DNA from: AP-15 sp963777435 | GTDB taxonomy: Bacteria; Pseudomonadota; Alphaproteobacteria; ATCC43930; CGMCC-115725 | Length of the DNA stretch: 64,000 bases | Assembly: GCA_963777435.1 (NCBI GenBank) | Contig: CAVZQT010000003.1 | Span: 62,001-126,000, forward strand | Reading direction: 5' to 3' | Shown: positions 43,914 through 52,737 of the stretch, in pieces | Layout: each line of letters starts with the position of its first letter | Position numbering within the stretch: position 1 is the first letter of the stretch | Translations under genes and position numbers: made by a program | The notes under the pieces: model-generated | Databases searched by the model: none | Told to the model about the DNA's origin: nothing | The model's input: the letters and a program-made list of their open reading frames with translations, nothing else

Positions 43914-46439
43914 ATGGCGGCAGAAAGCTGGGTCCGGTGGTTTGATGACATCCGGCTCAAGGACGTCGCGACGGTTGGCGGCAAGACCGCGTCCTTGGGC
44001 GAACTGTATGCACTGCTCAACGGCCGCGTTCCGGACGGCTTTGCGCTGAGCGCCGAAGCCTATCGCGCTGCGCTCATTGCAGCTGGGGTCGAGGACGAGT
44101 TGCGCCGGTTGTTGTCGAATTTTGATCATCATGACGTGGCGTTGCTCGCTGAGCGCGCCGCTGCTGCGCGTCGGCTGGTATACGAAGCGACCGAGAATGC
44201 GCGCCTGCGCGAGGAGATTGCCGCAGCCTATCGCGCGCTCGAACAGAAATGCGGGCGGAGGGTCGCGGTTGCAGTGCGCAGTTCGGCCACTGCCGAGGAT
44301 CTCCCGACGGCAAGCTTTGCCGGGCAGCACGAGAGCTTTCTAAACGTGCGCGGCGAAGACGATGTGGTCGAGGCCTGTCGGCATTGTTTCGCCTCGATCT
44401 TTACCGACCGCGCCATCGTTTACCGCATCGACAACGGGTTTGATCATTTCAAAGTGGCGCTGTCTGTCGGCGTCATGAAGATGGTCCGCGCCGACCTTGC
44501 GGCGAGCGGCGTGATCTTCACGCTCGACACCGAATCCGGGTTTCGCGACGTGGTCTTTCTCACCGGGTCCTGGGGTCTCGGCGAGAACATCGTGCAAGGC
44601 AAGGTCGATCCGGACGAGTACTATGTCCACAAGCCGACCTTTCGCCAAGGCTATCGGGCGGTGCTCAGCCGCGCGCTCGGGACCAAACAGTTGCGGCTTG
44701 TCTATGCCCGCGGGCGCGGGGACTCAACCACCCGCAACGTGCGCACCCACCGGGCCGAACGCGGACGCTTCTGCCTCACCGATCCCGAGGTGCTGGAACT
44801 GGCTGATTACGCGATCCGCATCGAGGATCATTACTCGAAGCTTTCCGGTCACCCGACGCCAATGGACATCGAATGGGCCAAGGACGGTAAGGACGGCAAG
44901 CTCTACATCGTCCAGGCCCGCCCGGAGACCGTCGTCTCGCAGCGGCCGGCGGGCATGTTCGAAAGCTACACGCTGAAGGGCACCGGCCGGGTGCTCGCGA
45001 CCGGCCGTGCAGTCGGAGAAAAGATCGCATCCGGCACGGTACGGTTGGTCATTGATGCGCGCAGCCTCGCCGCGTTTCAACCGGGGGAAGTATTGGTCGC
45101 CGAAGCGACTAGCCCGGATTGGGAGCCGGTCATGAAGACCGCAGCGGCAATCGTCACCAGCCATGGCGGGCGCACCTGCCATGCAGCCATCGTTGCCCGC
45201 GAACTCGGCGTCCCGGCGGTGGTCGGCGCCGAAGGAGCAGTCGGACGGCTCGCCGACGGTCGGGTGGTAACCGTCAGCTGCGCCGATGGCGAGGTCGGCA
45301 CGGTGTACGATGGTCAGCTGGAGTTCGAGGTTACGCGGGTGTCGGCCACAGCGGTGCCACGGCCACGCACCGAGATCATGGTCAATCTCGGCAACCCCGA
45401 ACTCGCCTATCACACCGCGATGCTGCCCAATGACGGGGTCGGGCTGGCGCGCATGGAATTCATCATCAGTGAGCACATTGGCATCCATCCGATGGCGTTA
45501 GTCGAACCGGACAAGGTCGCCTCGAAGGCGGCGCGCGCGACGATCGCGCGACTGGTCAAAAACTACGCACACCCGGCGGATTTCTTCATTGAGAAATTGT
45601 CGGAGGGAGTCGGCACGATTGCCGCCGCGTTTTATCCGAAGCCGGTCATCATCAGGCTGTCCGATTTCAAAACCAATGAATATGCCAGCCTGATCGGCGG
45701 CGCCGCCTTCGAGCCGAAGGAAGATAATCCGATGCTCGGGTTTCGCGGTGCGTCGCGCTATGCCCATCCGGCCTATGCCGCGGGCTTTGCGCTCGAATGC
45801 AAGGCTCTCGCCCGCGTGCGCAACGAAATGGGGCTGAGCAATCTGCGCGTCATGGTGCCGTTCTGTCGCCGCGTCGCCGAGGGCAAACAGGTCATCGAGA
45901 CAATGGCGCAACACGGGCTGAAGCGCGGCGACAACGGCCTCGAAATCTTCGTCATGTGCGAGATCCCGAATAACGTCATCGAAATCGATGCCTTTGCCGC
46001 ATTATTCGACGGCTTTTCGATCGGCTCGAACGATCTGACGCAGCTGACCCTCGGCGTCGACCGCGACTCGGAGATCGTCGCTTTTGATTTCGATGAGCGC
46101 GATCCAGGGATGCTCGAAATGTTGCGGCTGGCGGTGACCGGCGCCAAACGCAACCACCGCCATGTCGGGATTTGCGGGGAGGCGCCGGCGCCCGAATACC
46201 AAAACTCGGGTATTAGGAGCCGGAGGATCGGGATCATTGACGGCGCGCGCCGCCGAGCGGGGGAGGGAAGGGTGCCCGGCAGCCAAAAGAGACGCGGTTT
46301 TGAAAGCCCGATCGCTAGATCGGGACTAGCCGATGTCGGATACCGTGCCGCAAGCAGCGATGGTGCAGGGCTGCAGCCGACGTTTTTTAGGAAGGCACCG
46401 TTCACGCCGCCGTGTTCCTCACTTCCGTTTTTCCAATGA
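43914..46439 (+). CDS. ppsA: phosphoenolpyruvate synthase with a foreign C-terminal tail
   Basis: An 841-residue frame. Residues 1-330 are the ATP-grasp domain (VGGKTASLGELYALLNGRVPDGFALSAEAY, VAVRSSATAEDLPTASFAGQHESF, GSWGLGENIVQGKVDPDEYYV). About residues 380-470 are the phosphohistidine domain with the catalytic His in TSHGGRTCHAAIVARELG. The TIM-barrel domain ends with MVPFCRR and HVGICGEAPA (catalytic Cys). It makes PEP from pyruvate and ATP, with AMP and phosphate as products. After GEAPAPEY (about residue 764) the usual last 30 residues are replaced by an unrelated basic tail of about 77 residues, so the 3' end was exchanged. ATG at 43914 after GGGAG. Confidence 0.85.
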   Translation: MAAESWVRWFDDIRLKDVATVGGKTASLGELYALLNGRVPDGFALSAEAYRAALIAAGVEDELRRLLSNFDHHDVALLAERAAAARRLVYEATENARLREEIAAAYRALEQKCGRRVAVAVRSSATAEDLPTASFAGQHESFLNVRGEDDVVEACRHCFASIFTDRAIVYRIDNGFDHFKVALSVGVMKMVRADLAASGVIFTLDTESGFRDVVFLTGSWGLGENIVQGKVDPDEYYVHKPTFRQGYRAVLSRALGTKQLRLVYARGRGDSTTRNVRTHRAERGRFCLTDPEVLELADYAIRIEDHYSKLSGHPTPMDIEWAKDGKDGKLYIVQARPETVVSQRPAGMFESYTLKGTGRVLATGRAVGEKIASGTVRLVIDARSLAAFQPGEVLVAEATSPDWEPVMKTAAAIVTSHGGRTCHAAIVARELGVPAVVGAEGAVGRLADGRVVTVSCADGEVGTVYDGQLEFEVTRVSATAVPRPRTEIMVNLGNPELAYHTAMLPNDGVGLARMEFIISEHIGIHPMALVEPDKVASKAARATIARLVKNYAHPADFFIEKLSEGVGTIAAAFYPKPVIIRLSDFKTNEYASLIGGAAFEPKEDNPMLGFRGASRYAHPAYAAGFALECKALARVRNEMGLSNLRVMVPFCRRVAEGKQVIETMAQHGLKRGDNGLEIFVMCEIPNNVIEIDAFAALFDGFSIGSNDLTQLTLGVDRDSEIVAFDFDERDPGMLEMLRLAVTGAKRNHRHVGICGEAPAPEYQNSGIRSRRIGIIDGARRRAGEGRVPGSQKRRGFESPIARSGLADVGYRAASSDGAGLQPTFFRKAPFTPPCSSLPFFQ

Positions 46440-47608
46440 ACGACGACCCCGGATCAGCCACGACCGCGGCATTTCCGCAGCCGGCAATTGCGGCTGCGGT
46501 CGCTACTCAACCGACCGGCCTCGCCCCAGGGGCGGATCCGGACGAGGTGCGCGACTGGTTCGACCTCGAAACGATCGTCGATCTGCCGGTACCGGCGGCG
46601 AGCTTCGCCGAGGCCGAGGCCGCCGCTGCCGAGTATCGCCGCGCCGCCCGCGCCGAGAACACAAGGCGGGCCTACCGCGCCGCCGTCGCGGCATTCACCG
46701 ACTGGTGCGCCGCGCACCGCCAGACAGCCTTACCGGCCTCGCCCGAGACCGTCGCCGCATTTCTCGCGGCGGAGGCGGGGAGGGGGCTCGCCGTCAATAC
46801 CCTGCGCCTGCGTCATGCCGGATTGCGTTATCTCCACCTGCTCGCCGGCTACCCGCCGCCGACCGCCTCGCCGCTGGTGTCGGCAACCTTCGCTGGCATC
46901 CGCCGCGCGCACCGCCGGCCACTGCGCAAAAAAACGGCGCTGGTGCTCGAGCCATTGCGCGCTACCGTCCAGATGATCCCTGACAGTCTACCGGGATTGC
47001 GCGACCGCGCGATGCTCCTCGTCGGCTTTGCCGCGGCATTGCGGCCGAGCGAGCTCGCGGCACTGACGATCGAGCACCTGAGCCGGCACACCGATGGCAT
47101 CGCGCTATTGCTGCCGTGGCGCAAGAACGACCAGGAGGCGCGGGGCACTACGGTATGGCTACCGGCCGGTCAGACCGAATTGTGCCCGGTCACGGCGCTC
47201 GAAATATGGCTCGCGACCGCCGAGATCAGCGAGGGCCCGCTGTTCCGGCGGCTGTGGCGTCTGCCGCCGCCGCGGGTCCGCAGGGGTGTCAAACCCACGG
47301 GTCCGCGCGACGCGCGGCCCGAGGACAGGCTCCAGCCGGTAGCCGACCGCTACCGGATTGGTACCAACCCGATCGACACCAATTCAATAGCACTTGTCGT
47401 CAAGAAATGGACGGGGGTTGCTGGCCTCGACGGCGCCGCCTTCGCCGGCCACAGCCTCCGGCGTGGCGCGATCTCGAGCGGCGTCGCACAGGGCGTCCAC
47501 ATTGCGCGGCTCAAGCAGTTCTCCGGCCACGCTTCACTTAAGAGCCTCGAAGAATACGTCGAACTCGACGAATTGCGACTGCACCACCCGCTAAAGGACG
47601 TGCTTTGA
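46436..47608 (+). CDS. tyrosine recombinase/integrase
   Basis: A 390-residue recombinase. After a 70-residue Ala-rich arm, the SAM-like core-binding domain has RAENTRRAYRAAVAAFTDWCAAHRQTALPASPETVAAFLAAEAGRGLAVNTLRLRHAGLRYLH. The catalytic domain has the first Arg in FAAALRPSELAALT, Lys near LLPWRKNDQEARG, HSLRRG (His, Arg), GHAS (second His) and the nucleophile Tyr in LEEYVELDEL. The ATG at 46436 overlaps the stop of the altered ppsA frame (ATGA). It lies right at the point where ppsA loses its natural end and may have caused that exchange. The frame is intact. Confidence 0.9.
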   Translation: MNDDPGSATTAAFPQPAIAAAVATQPTGLAPGADPDEVRDWFDLETIVDLPVPAASFAEAEAAAAEYRRAARAENTRRAYRAAVAAFTDWCAAHRQTALPASPETVAAFLAAEAGRGLAVNTLRLRHAGLRYLHLLAGYPPPTASPLVSATFAGIRRAHRRPLRKKTALVLEPLRATVQMIPDSLPGLRDRAMLLVGFAAALRPSELAALTIEHLSRHTDGIALLLPWRKNDQEARGTTVWLPAGQTELCPVTALEIWLATAEISEGPLFRRLWRLPPPRVRRGVKPTGPRDARPEDRLQPVADRYRIGTNPIDTNSIALVVKKWTGVAGLDGAAFAGHSLRRGAISSGVAQGVHIARLKQFSGHASLKSLEEYVELDELRLHHPLKDVL

Positions 47609-47811
47609 GGCTGGCGGCATCTGGCGGAGGAACGAAATTGTCAAGCGCGACCGAGCCACTGCGGCCGCAACCGCGAGACTGTCCTGAAAACGAGAGCCAG
47701 AGCAGTCGGACGTCCTAGTTTCCATATCCCTGGCGGTCATCGTATCTCTAATCCTGCCAAGCCACGACGTTCCACAGCATCACGTTGGTATTAACTCCTC
47801 GTATTGGTAAT

Positions 47812-48138
47812 ATGCAGCGCATGCAAGCCGCCGATGATCCGATCCTCAAGCGCTTTCGTGCTGCGCTCGATAAATTGTACGGCGACCGGGTCGAGCGCGT
47901 TGTTCTCTTCGGCTCCCGGGCGCGCGGCGACGCACGCGGCGATTCGGATTACGACGTCGCGGTGTTCCTCAAAGACTTGACCGATCGCTGGCCGGAGATC
48001 GACCGCATCATTCCGGTGGTCACCGACATTATCGATGATACCGGGGCGGTCATTCACGCCATGCCCTATCGGGCGGGTGCCTATCGAGACCGCACATCTC
48101 TGATGCGTGAGATCCGCCGCGAGGGTATCGATCTGTGA
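47812..48138 (+). CDS. MNT-type nucleotidyltransferase (antitoxin of MNT/HEPN pair)
   Basis: A 108-residue minimal nucleotidyltransferase. VVLFGSRARGDARGDSDYDVAVFL is the polymerase-beta-type motif (GSxxxG then DxD). In MNT/HEPN systems such proteins AMPylate the partner toxin to silence it. ATG at 47812; its end overlaps the HEPN gene by four bases (ATGA-type, starting with GTG), so the two are co-translated. Confidence 0.87.
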   Translation: MQRMQAADDPILKRFRAALDKLYGDRVERVVLFGSRARGDARGDSDYDVAVFLKDLTDRWPEIDRIIPVVTDIIDDTGAVIHAMPYRAGAYRDRTSLMREIRREGIDL

Positions 48139-48521
48139 CGCCGGAGACCACTGAGCATCTCGACAGAGCGCGCGAACATCTGACCAAGGCGCGCAACTTG
48201 CTGCACGTGATGCATTATAATGACGATGCCGGGCGCGCTGCCTATCTCGCCGGGTTTCATGCTGCGCAAGCGCTGATCTCTGAGCGCACCGGCCGGATCG
48301 CCAAGACCCATGAAGGGGTGAACAGCCAGTTTAACCTGTTGACGAGAGGCAATCAGCGGATCGATGCGGAACTGCGCCGCTTCCTGGCGAAGACCTACGA
48401 TCTGAAAGCTGTGGCCGACTATGAAACCGGGCCGAGTACGATCGTGCCGGTGGAACGGGTCGAGGAGGCGCTTGCGACTGCGGCCCGGTTCATTGATGTC
48501 GTCGCGATGTTGCTGGGGTAG
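48135..48521 (+). CDS. HEPN-domain protein (toxin of MNT/HEPN pair)
   Basis: A 128-residue all-helical HEPN protein of the Pfam HEPN type: LDRAREHLTKARNLLHVMHYNDDAGRAAYLAGFHAAQALISERTGRIAKTHEGVNSQFNLLTRGNQRIDAELRRFLAKTYDLKAVADYETG. HEPN partners act as ribonucleases in several toxin-antitoxin systems. The canonical R-x4-6-H motif is not evident in this subtype, so activity is inferred from pairing. The start codon (GTG) overlaps the MNT stop. Confidence 0.85.
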   Translation: MTPETTEHLDRAREHLTKARNLLHVMHYNDDAGRAAYLAGFHAAQALISERTGRIAKTHEGVNSQFNLLTRGNQRIDAELRRFLAKTYDLKAVADYETGPSTIVPVERVEEALATAARFIDVVAMLLG

Positions 48522-48565
48522 CCGATCCGATTCCGAGGAACTATACCGATGCAGGAGGAATGCCC

Positions 48566-48907
48566 ATGGCGTTTGTCAGATGTTATACCGGCTCGGATGG
48601 TCAGTCACACTTTGAGGACCTGGACCTGCTCCCTCCTGACATGGAGAGGTCAATCGGGCAGGCCGCCAGCAGCATCACCTTCACGCGTTCGCCCAACGGC
48701 CGTTTCAGCGATTGGCACAATGCGCCGCGCCGCCAGTACGCCATTTTCCTCTCCGGAGGCCAGATGGAGGTCGTGATCGGCGATGGGACCACACGGCGGT
48801 TCGGCTCTGGAGACGCCGTCCTGTTCGAAGACCTCACGGGACAAGGGCACACCAGCCGGAGCGTCGGTGGGGATCGCCTGACCGTTATCGTGCCCTTAGC
48901 GGATTAG
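48566..48907 (+). CDS. cupin-domain protein
   Basis: A 113-residue single cupin. FSDWHNAPRRQYAIFLSGGQMEVVIGDGTTRRFGSGDAVLFEDLTGQGHTSRSVGGDRLTVIVPL contains the two cupin motifs: H...Q/E in motif 1 (WHNAPRRQYAIFLSGG) and GHTS in motif 2. It may bind a metal through these His residues; substrate unknown. AGGAGG lies seven bases before the ATG at 48566; the ATG at 48560 is too close to it. No clear operon partner. Confidence 0.82.
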   Translation: MAFVRCYTGSDGQSHFEDLDLLPPDMERSIGQAASSITFTRSPNGRFSDWHNAPRRQYAIFLSGGQMEVVIGDGTTRRFGSGDAVLFEDLTGQGHTSRSVGGDRLTVIVPLAD

Positions 48908-49107
48908 CCTTCTCCCGAGGGTCGTATACCCGATGGCGGCGGATAATGATCTCATCCCGAAAACCGGGTCGCTCATGCTCGTTGGAAGCGATTGATAGGC
49001 CAAGGTGTGTATCACACCAGCAAGGGGCCTACAGTAGGAGAGCGAAGGTAGAGGGAGGGCCCAGCAGCCAAGCCGCAAACTGGAAGGGAAAAAACACGGC
49101 TGAGAAG

Positions 49108-49236
49108 ATGCGCTACAACAAGATCATCGACCTCCTCGAGCACGGCAAGCCGGTTTTCAGCACCAGCACGGTCCCTAACGGCAGTCTGGATGACCTGACC
49201 TACACGGGGTTTGAGAACGCCAGCGGCACACCGTAA
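49108..49236 (+). pseudogene. N-terminal scrap of an HpcH/HpaI-type aldolase gene
   Basis: From ATG at 49108 the frame reads MRYNKIIDLLEHGKPVFSTSTVPNGSLDDLTYTG, like the start of HpcH/HpaI aldolase/citrate-lyase family proteins. Similarity ends near 49205; the remaining codons are antisense to the Gfo/Idh fragment. The body of the enzyme is missing. Confidence 0.55.
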
Positions 49237-49397
49237 TGCCGGGCGGCGGCTTCGGCCGTTTCCTGCCGGCCCGTGCAGACCGCGGTGATCTCGAATAGCG
49301 GCAGCGCACGCAATGCCGGGATGTGGGTGATCGAGGCGAAGCCGCGGCTGGCACTCGCCCCGACAATACCGACACGGATCTTGTTGCTCGTTGCCAT
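49206..49397 (-). pseudogene. N-terminal scrap of a Gfo/Idh/MocA-type oxidoreductase gene
   Basis: From ATG at 49397 the minus strand reads NKIRVGIVGASASRGFASITHIPALRALPLFEITAVCTGRQETAEAAARHYGVPLAFSNPV, the first half of the Rossmann NAD(P)-binding domain (GxxGxxxG-type). It ends where the aldolase fragment on the other strand begins. The two stubs are joined 3' to 3', the mark of an inversion or deletion. Confidence 0.7.
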
Positions 49398-49462
49398 CGG
49401 CGCCTCCATCGAAACCCGGCCCTATGTTAAACTGATCTTGGGACAACACGAGGAGAATGCGG

Positions 49463-49741
49463 ATGGACCGGACTACGTTCGAGACCGAACTGCGGACGCA
49501 AAGCTACGCCGAGGTAGTGGACCGTCACATGGACGCAAATGCGGTCAACCCCGAGCATGCCCACGAATTCGATGCTCGGCTCCTGATCCTTGAAGGCGTG
49601 ATGACGATCACCTCCGAGGGGCGGGAGCGCACGTATCGCGTCGGCGACACATTCTCTATGGTGGCGGGCCACCGTCACGCCGAACGGGCCGGACCGGACG
49701 GCGCCCGGTATCTCGCTGGGCGGCGTTACCCGACGGCGTAG
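49463..49741 (+). CDS. small cupin-domain protein
   Basis: A 92-residue cupin: HMDANAVNPEHAHEFDARLLILEGVMTITSEGRERTYRVGDTFSMVAGHRHAERAGPDGARYLAGRR. The His-x-His and Glu in PEHAHEFDARLLILEG and the His in GHRHAE are the metal-binding positions of the two cupin motifs. Substrate unknown. The ATG at 49463 is well spaced from AGGAG; the one at 49457 is not. A methyltransferase gene follows 39 bases downstream on the same strand. Confidence 0.8.
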   Translation: MDRTTFETELRTQSYAEVVDRHMDANAVNPEHAHEFDARLLILEGVMTITSEGRERTYRVGDTFSMVAGHRHAERAGPDGARYLAGRRYPTA

Positions 49742-49780
49742 GCTCCCGCACCCGCACCCGTCCGTGTCAATGGGGTCTCA

Positions 49781-50634
49781 ATGACTGTATCCGAACACCG
49801 CAATGCGGATCAGGCCGGCGGAACGTATGGATCGTCGGAAGCCGCCGCCGGATGGCAGCGCAGCGGCGTTGCCCGTGCGCAGATCCTAGCACCGCTGACC
49901 GAGCGGATGCTCGATCTGGCCGGAGTCGACATCGGCCATCGAGTCCTCGATGTCGCCGCTGGCACCGGCGAGCAGACGCTGCTGGCGGCTCGGCGTGTCG
50001 GACCTACCGGCGCGGTCCTGGCAACAGACATCGCCGCCCGGATGCTGGCGTTGGCGGACGAGGCGGTCGCGCGGGCGGGACTTCAGAACGTTGAGACCCG
50101 AGTGGTGGACGCTCGCGACCTTAACCTCGAGCCCGAGACATTCGACGCCGCGATCGCGCGGCTGGCACTCATGCTGGTCCCAGAACGGGCGCGGGTGATG
50201 ACCGGCATTCATCAGGTACTGAAGCGGGCAAGAAGTTTGCGGCTTTGGTCATTGGCACCGCCGATGAATGCCCCCTTATGTCGCTACCGATGGGGGTCGC
50301 GGGCCGCCACGCCGGAGCGCCCCAGGCGCCGTTCGGTGACCCCGGTTTGTTCGCGCTTGGCGACCCGGTCGTGCTGGAGGCTGTGTACCGCGATGCTGGG
50401 TTTCGTGACGTGACCGTCGAAGCGGCGCGGGTCCAGCGGCGATTCCCCTCGCTCGCGGTGGCCATGCAAAACGTCCGGGACCTGCTGCCGGAGATACCGC
50501 AGCTGCTGATGCAAACCACCGAGACTGAACGCGCAGCAGCCTGGGCCGAGATCGAAGATGCTGTGCGCCAGTACGATAACGTTGACGAATTCGTGGCACC
50601 ACAATCGTACCTTATTGGCGTGGGGACGAAGTAG
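49781..50634 (+). pseudogene. class I SAM-dependent methyltransferase, frameshifted
   Basis: Two frames give about 284 residues. The first half has HRVLDVAAGTGEQTLLAARRVGPTGAVLATDIAARMLALADE (SAM-binding motif I and the acidic end of strand 2) and PETFDAAIARLALMLVPERARVMTGIHQVLK. The second half continues KKFAALVIGTADECPLMSLPMGVAGRHAG and ends VDEFVAPQSYLIGVGTK. The shift is near 50229, in a G run (one G short). The methyl acceptor is unknown; it resembles UbiE/Coq5-type enzymes. Probably an assembly indel, but a true mutation is possible. Confidence 0.75.
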
Positions 50635-50833
50635 CCCGCCAGCAATGGCTGCCAAGGTTCGCATTGGATCGATCCCGGCGGCCCGCTCGCGGTCGCGCGA
50701 ACGCCCGCTCTCGACGGGTCCCAGTCGTCGCAGGCGTTTCGGCGAAGATCTCTTGACTAAAGCGACAGCGGTCGTTCAGGTTGCTTGGCGCCAGGAACCC
50801 GCTCGAGAGCCTCTTCTACTTCTTTAGATCGTC

Positions 50834-50879
50834 AGCATTGATGTTCAGCTTAAGATTGTAAGCATTGATGTTCAGCTTA
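50834..50879. repeat. 19-base direct repeat, two units
   Basis: AGCATTGATGTTCAGCTTA occurs at 50834-50852 and 50861-50879, unit spacing 27 bases. It overlaps the 3' end of the epimerase fragment. Low copy number; possibly a local slippage duplication. Confidence 0.7.
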
Positions 50880-51152
50880 GCGGACGGCGATCGGCGGCTT
50901 GCCCTCTTCGGCGCGCACTTCGTTTATGATCTGCAGTACGCGCTCGCGGTATGGGCGGAACTGCATGCCAAATTCTGTCACCGCTCGGCTGTTGTCGATC
51001 ATGAAATTGCCAGACCGCTCGCGACCGCCGGTTTCGTTGTCAAAGCTGATCTGCGCATCCGGCAGAAATTCGCGCACCATGTCGGCCAGCTCGCCCAAGC
51101 TGATCGTGTGGCCTCCGGTGTTGTAGATCGCGTGGACCGGCTTGTCCTTCAT
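50877..51152 (-). pseudogene. C-terminal fragment of an NAD-dependent epimerase/dehydratase
   Basis: The frame reads KPVHAIYNTGGHTISLGELADMVREFLPDAQISFDNETGGRERSGNFMIDNSRAVTEFGMQFRPYRERVLQIINEVRAEEG, the substrate-binding end of extended short-chain dehydrogenases (sugar epimerases). The Rossmann domain and catalytic YxxxK are missing upstream, so only the last third of the gene survives. Confidence 0.7.
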
Positions 51153-51741
51153 CAGTACGAGGGTAGGGGGACCGGCACCGCGAGCGCCAGTCGGGGCACA
51201 CTGCCGCTCGGGACGACGATCGGGATTGAGGAAATAAACAGCGCCTAAGCGGCGCCGTCGCTATCGAAGCGCCCCACCGGATTGCCCAGCTTTTTCGCCT
51301 TGTCGGCGAGGTTGGCGGCAATGCCTGAGCCGGAGGACGACGACGCCGATCGGCAGCGCTTCGAGCCTCTCGGTGTTGCGCTTTCGCACCGATTTTTGTT
51401 CAAGAACTGAGATGTAGAGGATCGCGGGGGTCTGTGTCGGCATTAGGCCGCATGATCGTGAGCTGTCTTATGGGTCCCTGTCGCCAGTTTGGTTGCCATG
51501 AGGGCTGTCTTTGAGCTCTCTCGCCGGTGCTCCTTCAGATCGCGCACGCCGGTTGCGGTTCGACGAGTTTTGCCAGCTTGCCCAGGTCCTGTGCGATCGC
51601 GGCGAGGAGGAATTTTGTCCTTCGCCCTCGATGGTCCGCACAGTCGCAACCGATTGAGCCTGATAACAGTTACTCCGAGGTATGTTGCGCGGCCCCGAAT
51701 TTGCTTCGATGCTGATCGTCCGTTCGTGACGAGGAAGTCCA
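51153..51741. other. 589-base gap with gene scraps
   Basis: No intact gene. On the minus strand there is a short ORF tail (SGSGIAANLADKAKKLGNPVGRFDSDGAA, about 51245-51330) that looks like the end of a real protein which I cannot name, and a transposase scrap listed separately. Confidence 0.4.
51540..51640 (-). pseudogene. transposase C-terminal scrap
   Basis: One minus-strand frame reads FLLAAIAQDLGKLAKLVEPQPACAI before a stop. This resembles the last residues of DDE transposases of the IS1182/IS5 type (usually ...RFLLAAIAQNLRKLAKL). Too short to classify further. Confidence 0.4.
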
Positions 51742-52737
51742 ATGAGTGTTGGCGCTGCCGGGCCGCTGGTTGTTACCTATCCGCTGAGCGAGCGTAGCCG
51801 CGCGATCGCCGCCGAGGAACTGGGCGGGGCGGCCGAAGCGGTCTACCTCGCCGACTTGGCGCCGCCGGAGCGCGCGGCGGCGTTGCGCGGCGCCGGCGCG
51901 CTCTTGGCCCACGACACGTCGAAGGAATTGGCCCCGGCGGAAATCCCGCTGATCCGGAACGCAAAGCTCTTGCAGTTCACCGCTGCCGGCATCGACTGGG
52001 TGCCGACCCGCCATTTGCCGGCGGAATTGCCGATCGCCGCCAACAAGGGCGGCGGTACCGAGCCGATGTCCGAGCACATTGCCGCGCTGGCGCTCGCCGC
52101 CGCGAAACGCTTGTTCATCGAGCACGACAATCTGAAACGCGGCGACTTCAACCAGCGCACTTCCAACAAAATGCTGCGCGGCGGCGTGTGCGGCATTCTT
52201 GGCTTCGGCAATGTCGGCACCGCGACGGCGCAGCTGATGCGCGCTTTCGGCATGCAGATCCATGCGATCAACCGGCGCGGCGCCAGCGCGGAGCCGACCG
52301 ACTGGATCGCGACGACCGCCCGGCTCGATGAGATGCTGGGTGCCGCCGATGTCTTCGTCGTCTGCGTCGCGCTGACGACCGAGACCGTGGGGCTGATCGG
52401 CGCGCGCGAATTGGCGCTGATGCAGGACGATGCGATCTTCATCAACGTCGCGCGCGGCGAGATCGTTGACGAGGCGGCGCTGTACGCGCACCTCGTGGCG
52501 CACCCGCGGTTCTTCGCGGGCATCGACGCATGGTGGGTCGAGCCGGTGCGCCACGGCCGGTTCACGATGGGCTATCCGTTTCTCGATCTGCCGAACGTGA
52601 TCGGCTCGCCGCACAATTCGGCCGGCGGCGGGGCGTGGCGCGACGAATATCTGCGGCGCGCCGTGCGCAATTGCCGACGCGCGCTCCTCGGCGAGGCCCC
52701 GCAGAACCTGATCGGCCCCGCGGAGCGGATGCTTTAG
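51742..52737 (+). CDS. D-isomer-specific 2-hydroxyacid dehydrogenase
   Basis: A 331-residue NAD(P)-dependent dehydrogenase. The NAD-binding loop is GVCGILGFGNVGTATAQLMRAFGMQIHAINRR. The catalytic set is seen in FINVARGEIVDEAALYAHL (Arg), DAWWVEPVRHGRFTMGYPFLDLPNVIGSPHNSA (Glu, then His in SPHNSAGG). The first 100 residues are the substrate domain (LLQFTAAGIDWVP). The reaction interconverts a 2-keto acid and a D-2-hydroxyacid; the substrate is not evident. It heads a catabolic gene block. ATG start at 51742; the ribosome site (AGGAAG) fits. Confidence 0.9.
   Translation: MSVGAAGPLVVTYPLSERSRAIAAEELGGAAEAVYLADLAPPERAAALRGAGALLAHDTSKELAPAEIPLIRNAKLLQFTAAGIDWVPTRHLPAELPIAANKGGGTEPMSEHIAALALAAAKRLFIEHDNLKRGDFNQRTSNKMLRGGVCGILGFGNVGTATAQLMRAFGMQIHAINRRGASAEPTDWIATTARLDEMLGAADVFVVCVALTTETVGLIGARELALMQDDAIFINVARGEIVDEAALYAHLVAHPRFFAGIDAWWVEPVRHGRFTMGYPFLDLPNVIGSPHNSAGGGAWRDEYLRRAVRNCRRALLGEAPQNLIGPAERML

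Noticed and set aside
46002..46286. Minus-strand frame over the altered ppsA 3' end
   Set aside because: It overlaps conserved PEP synthase coding on the other strand and has no own similarity.
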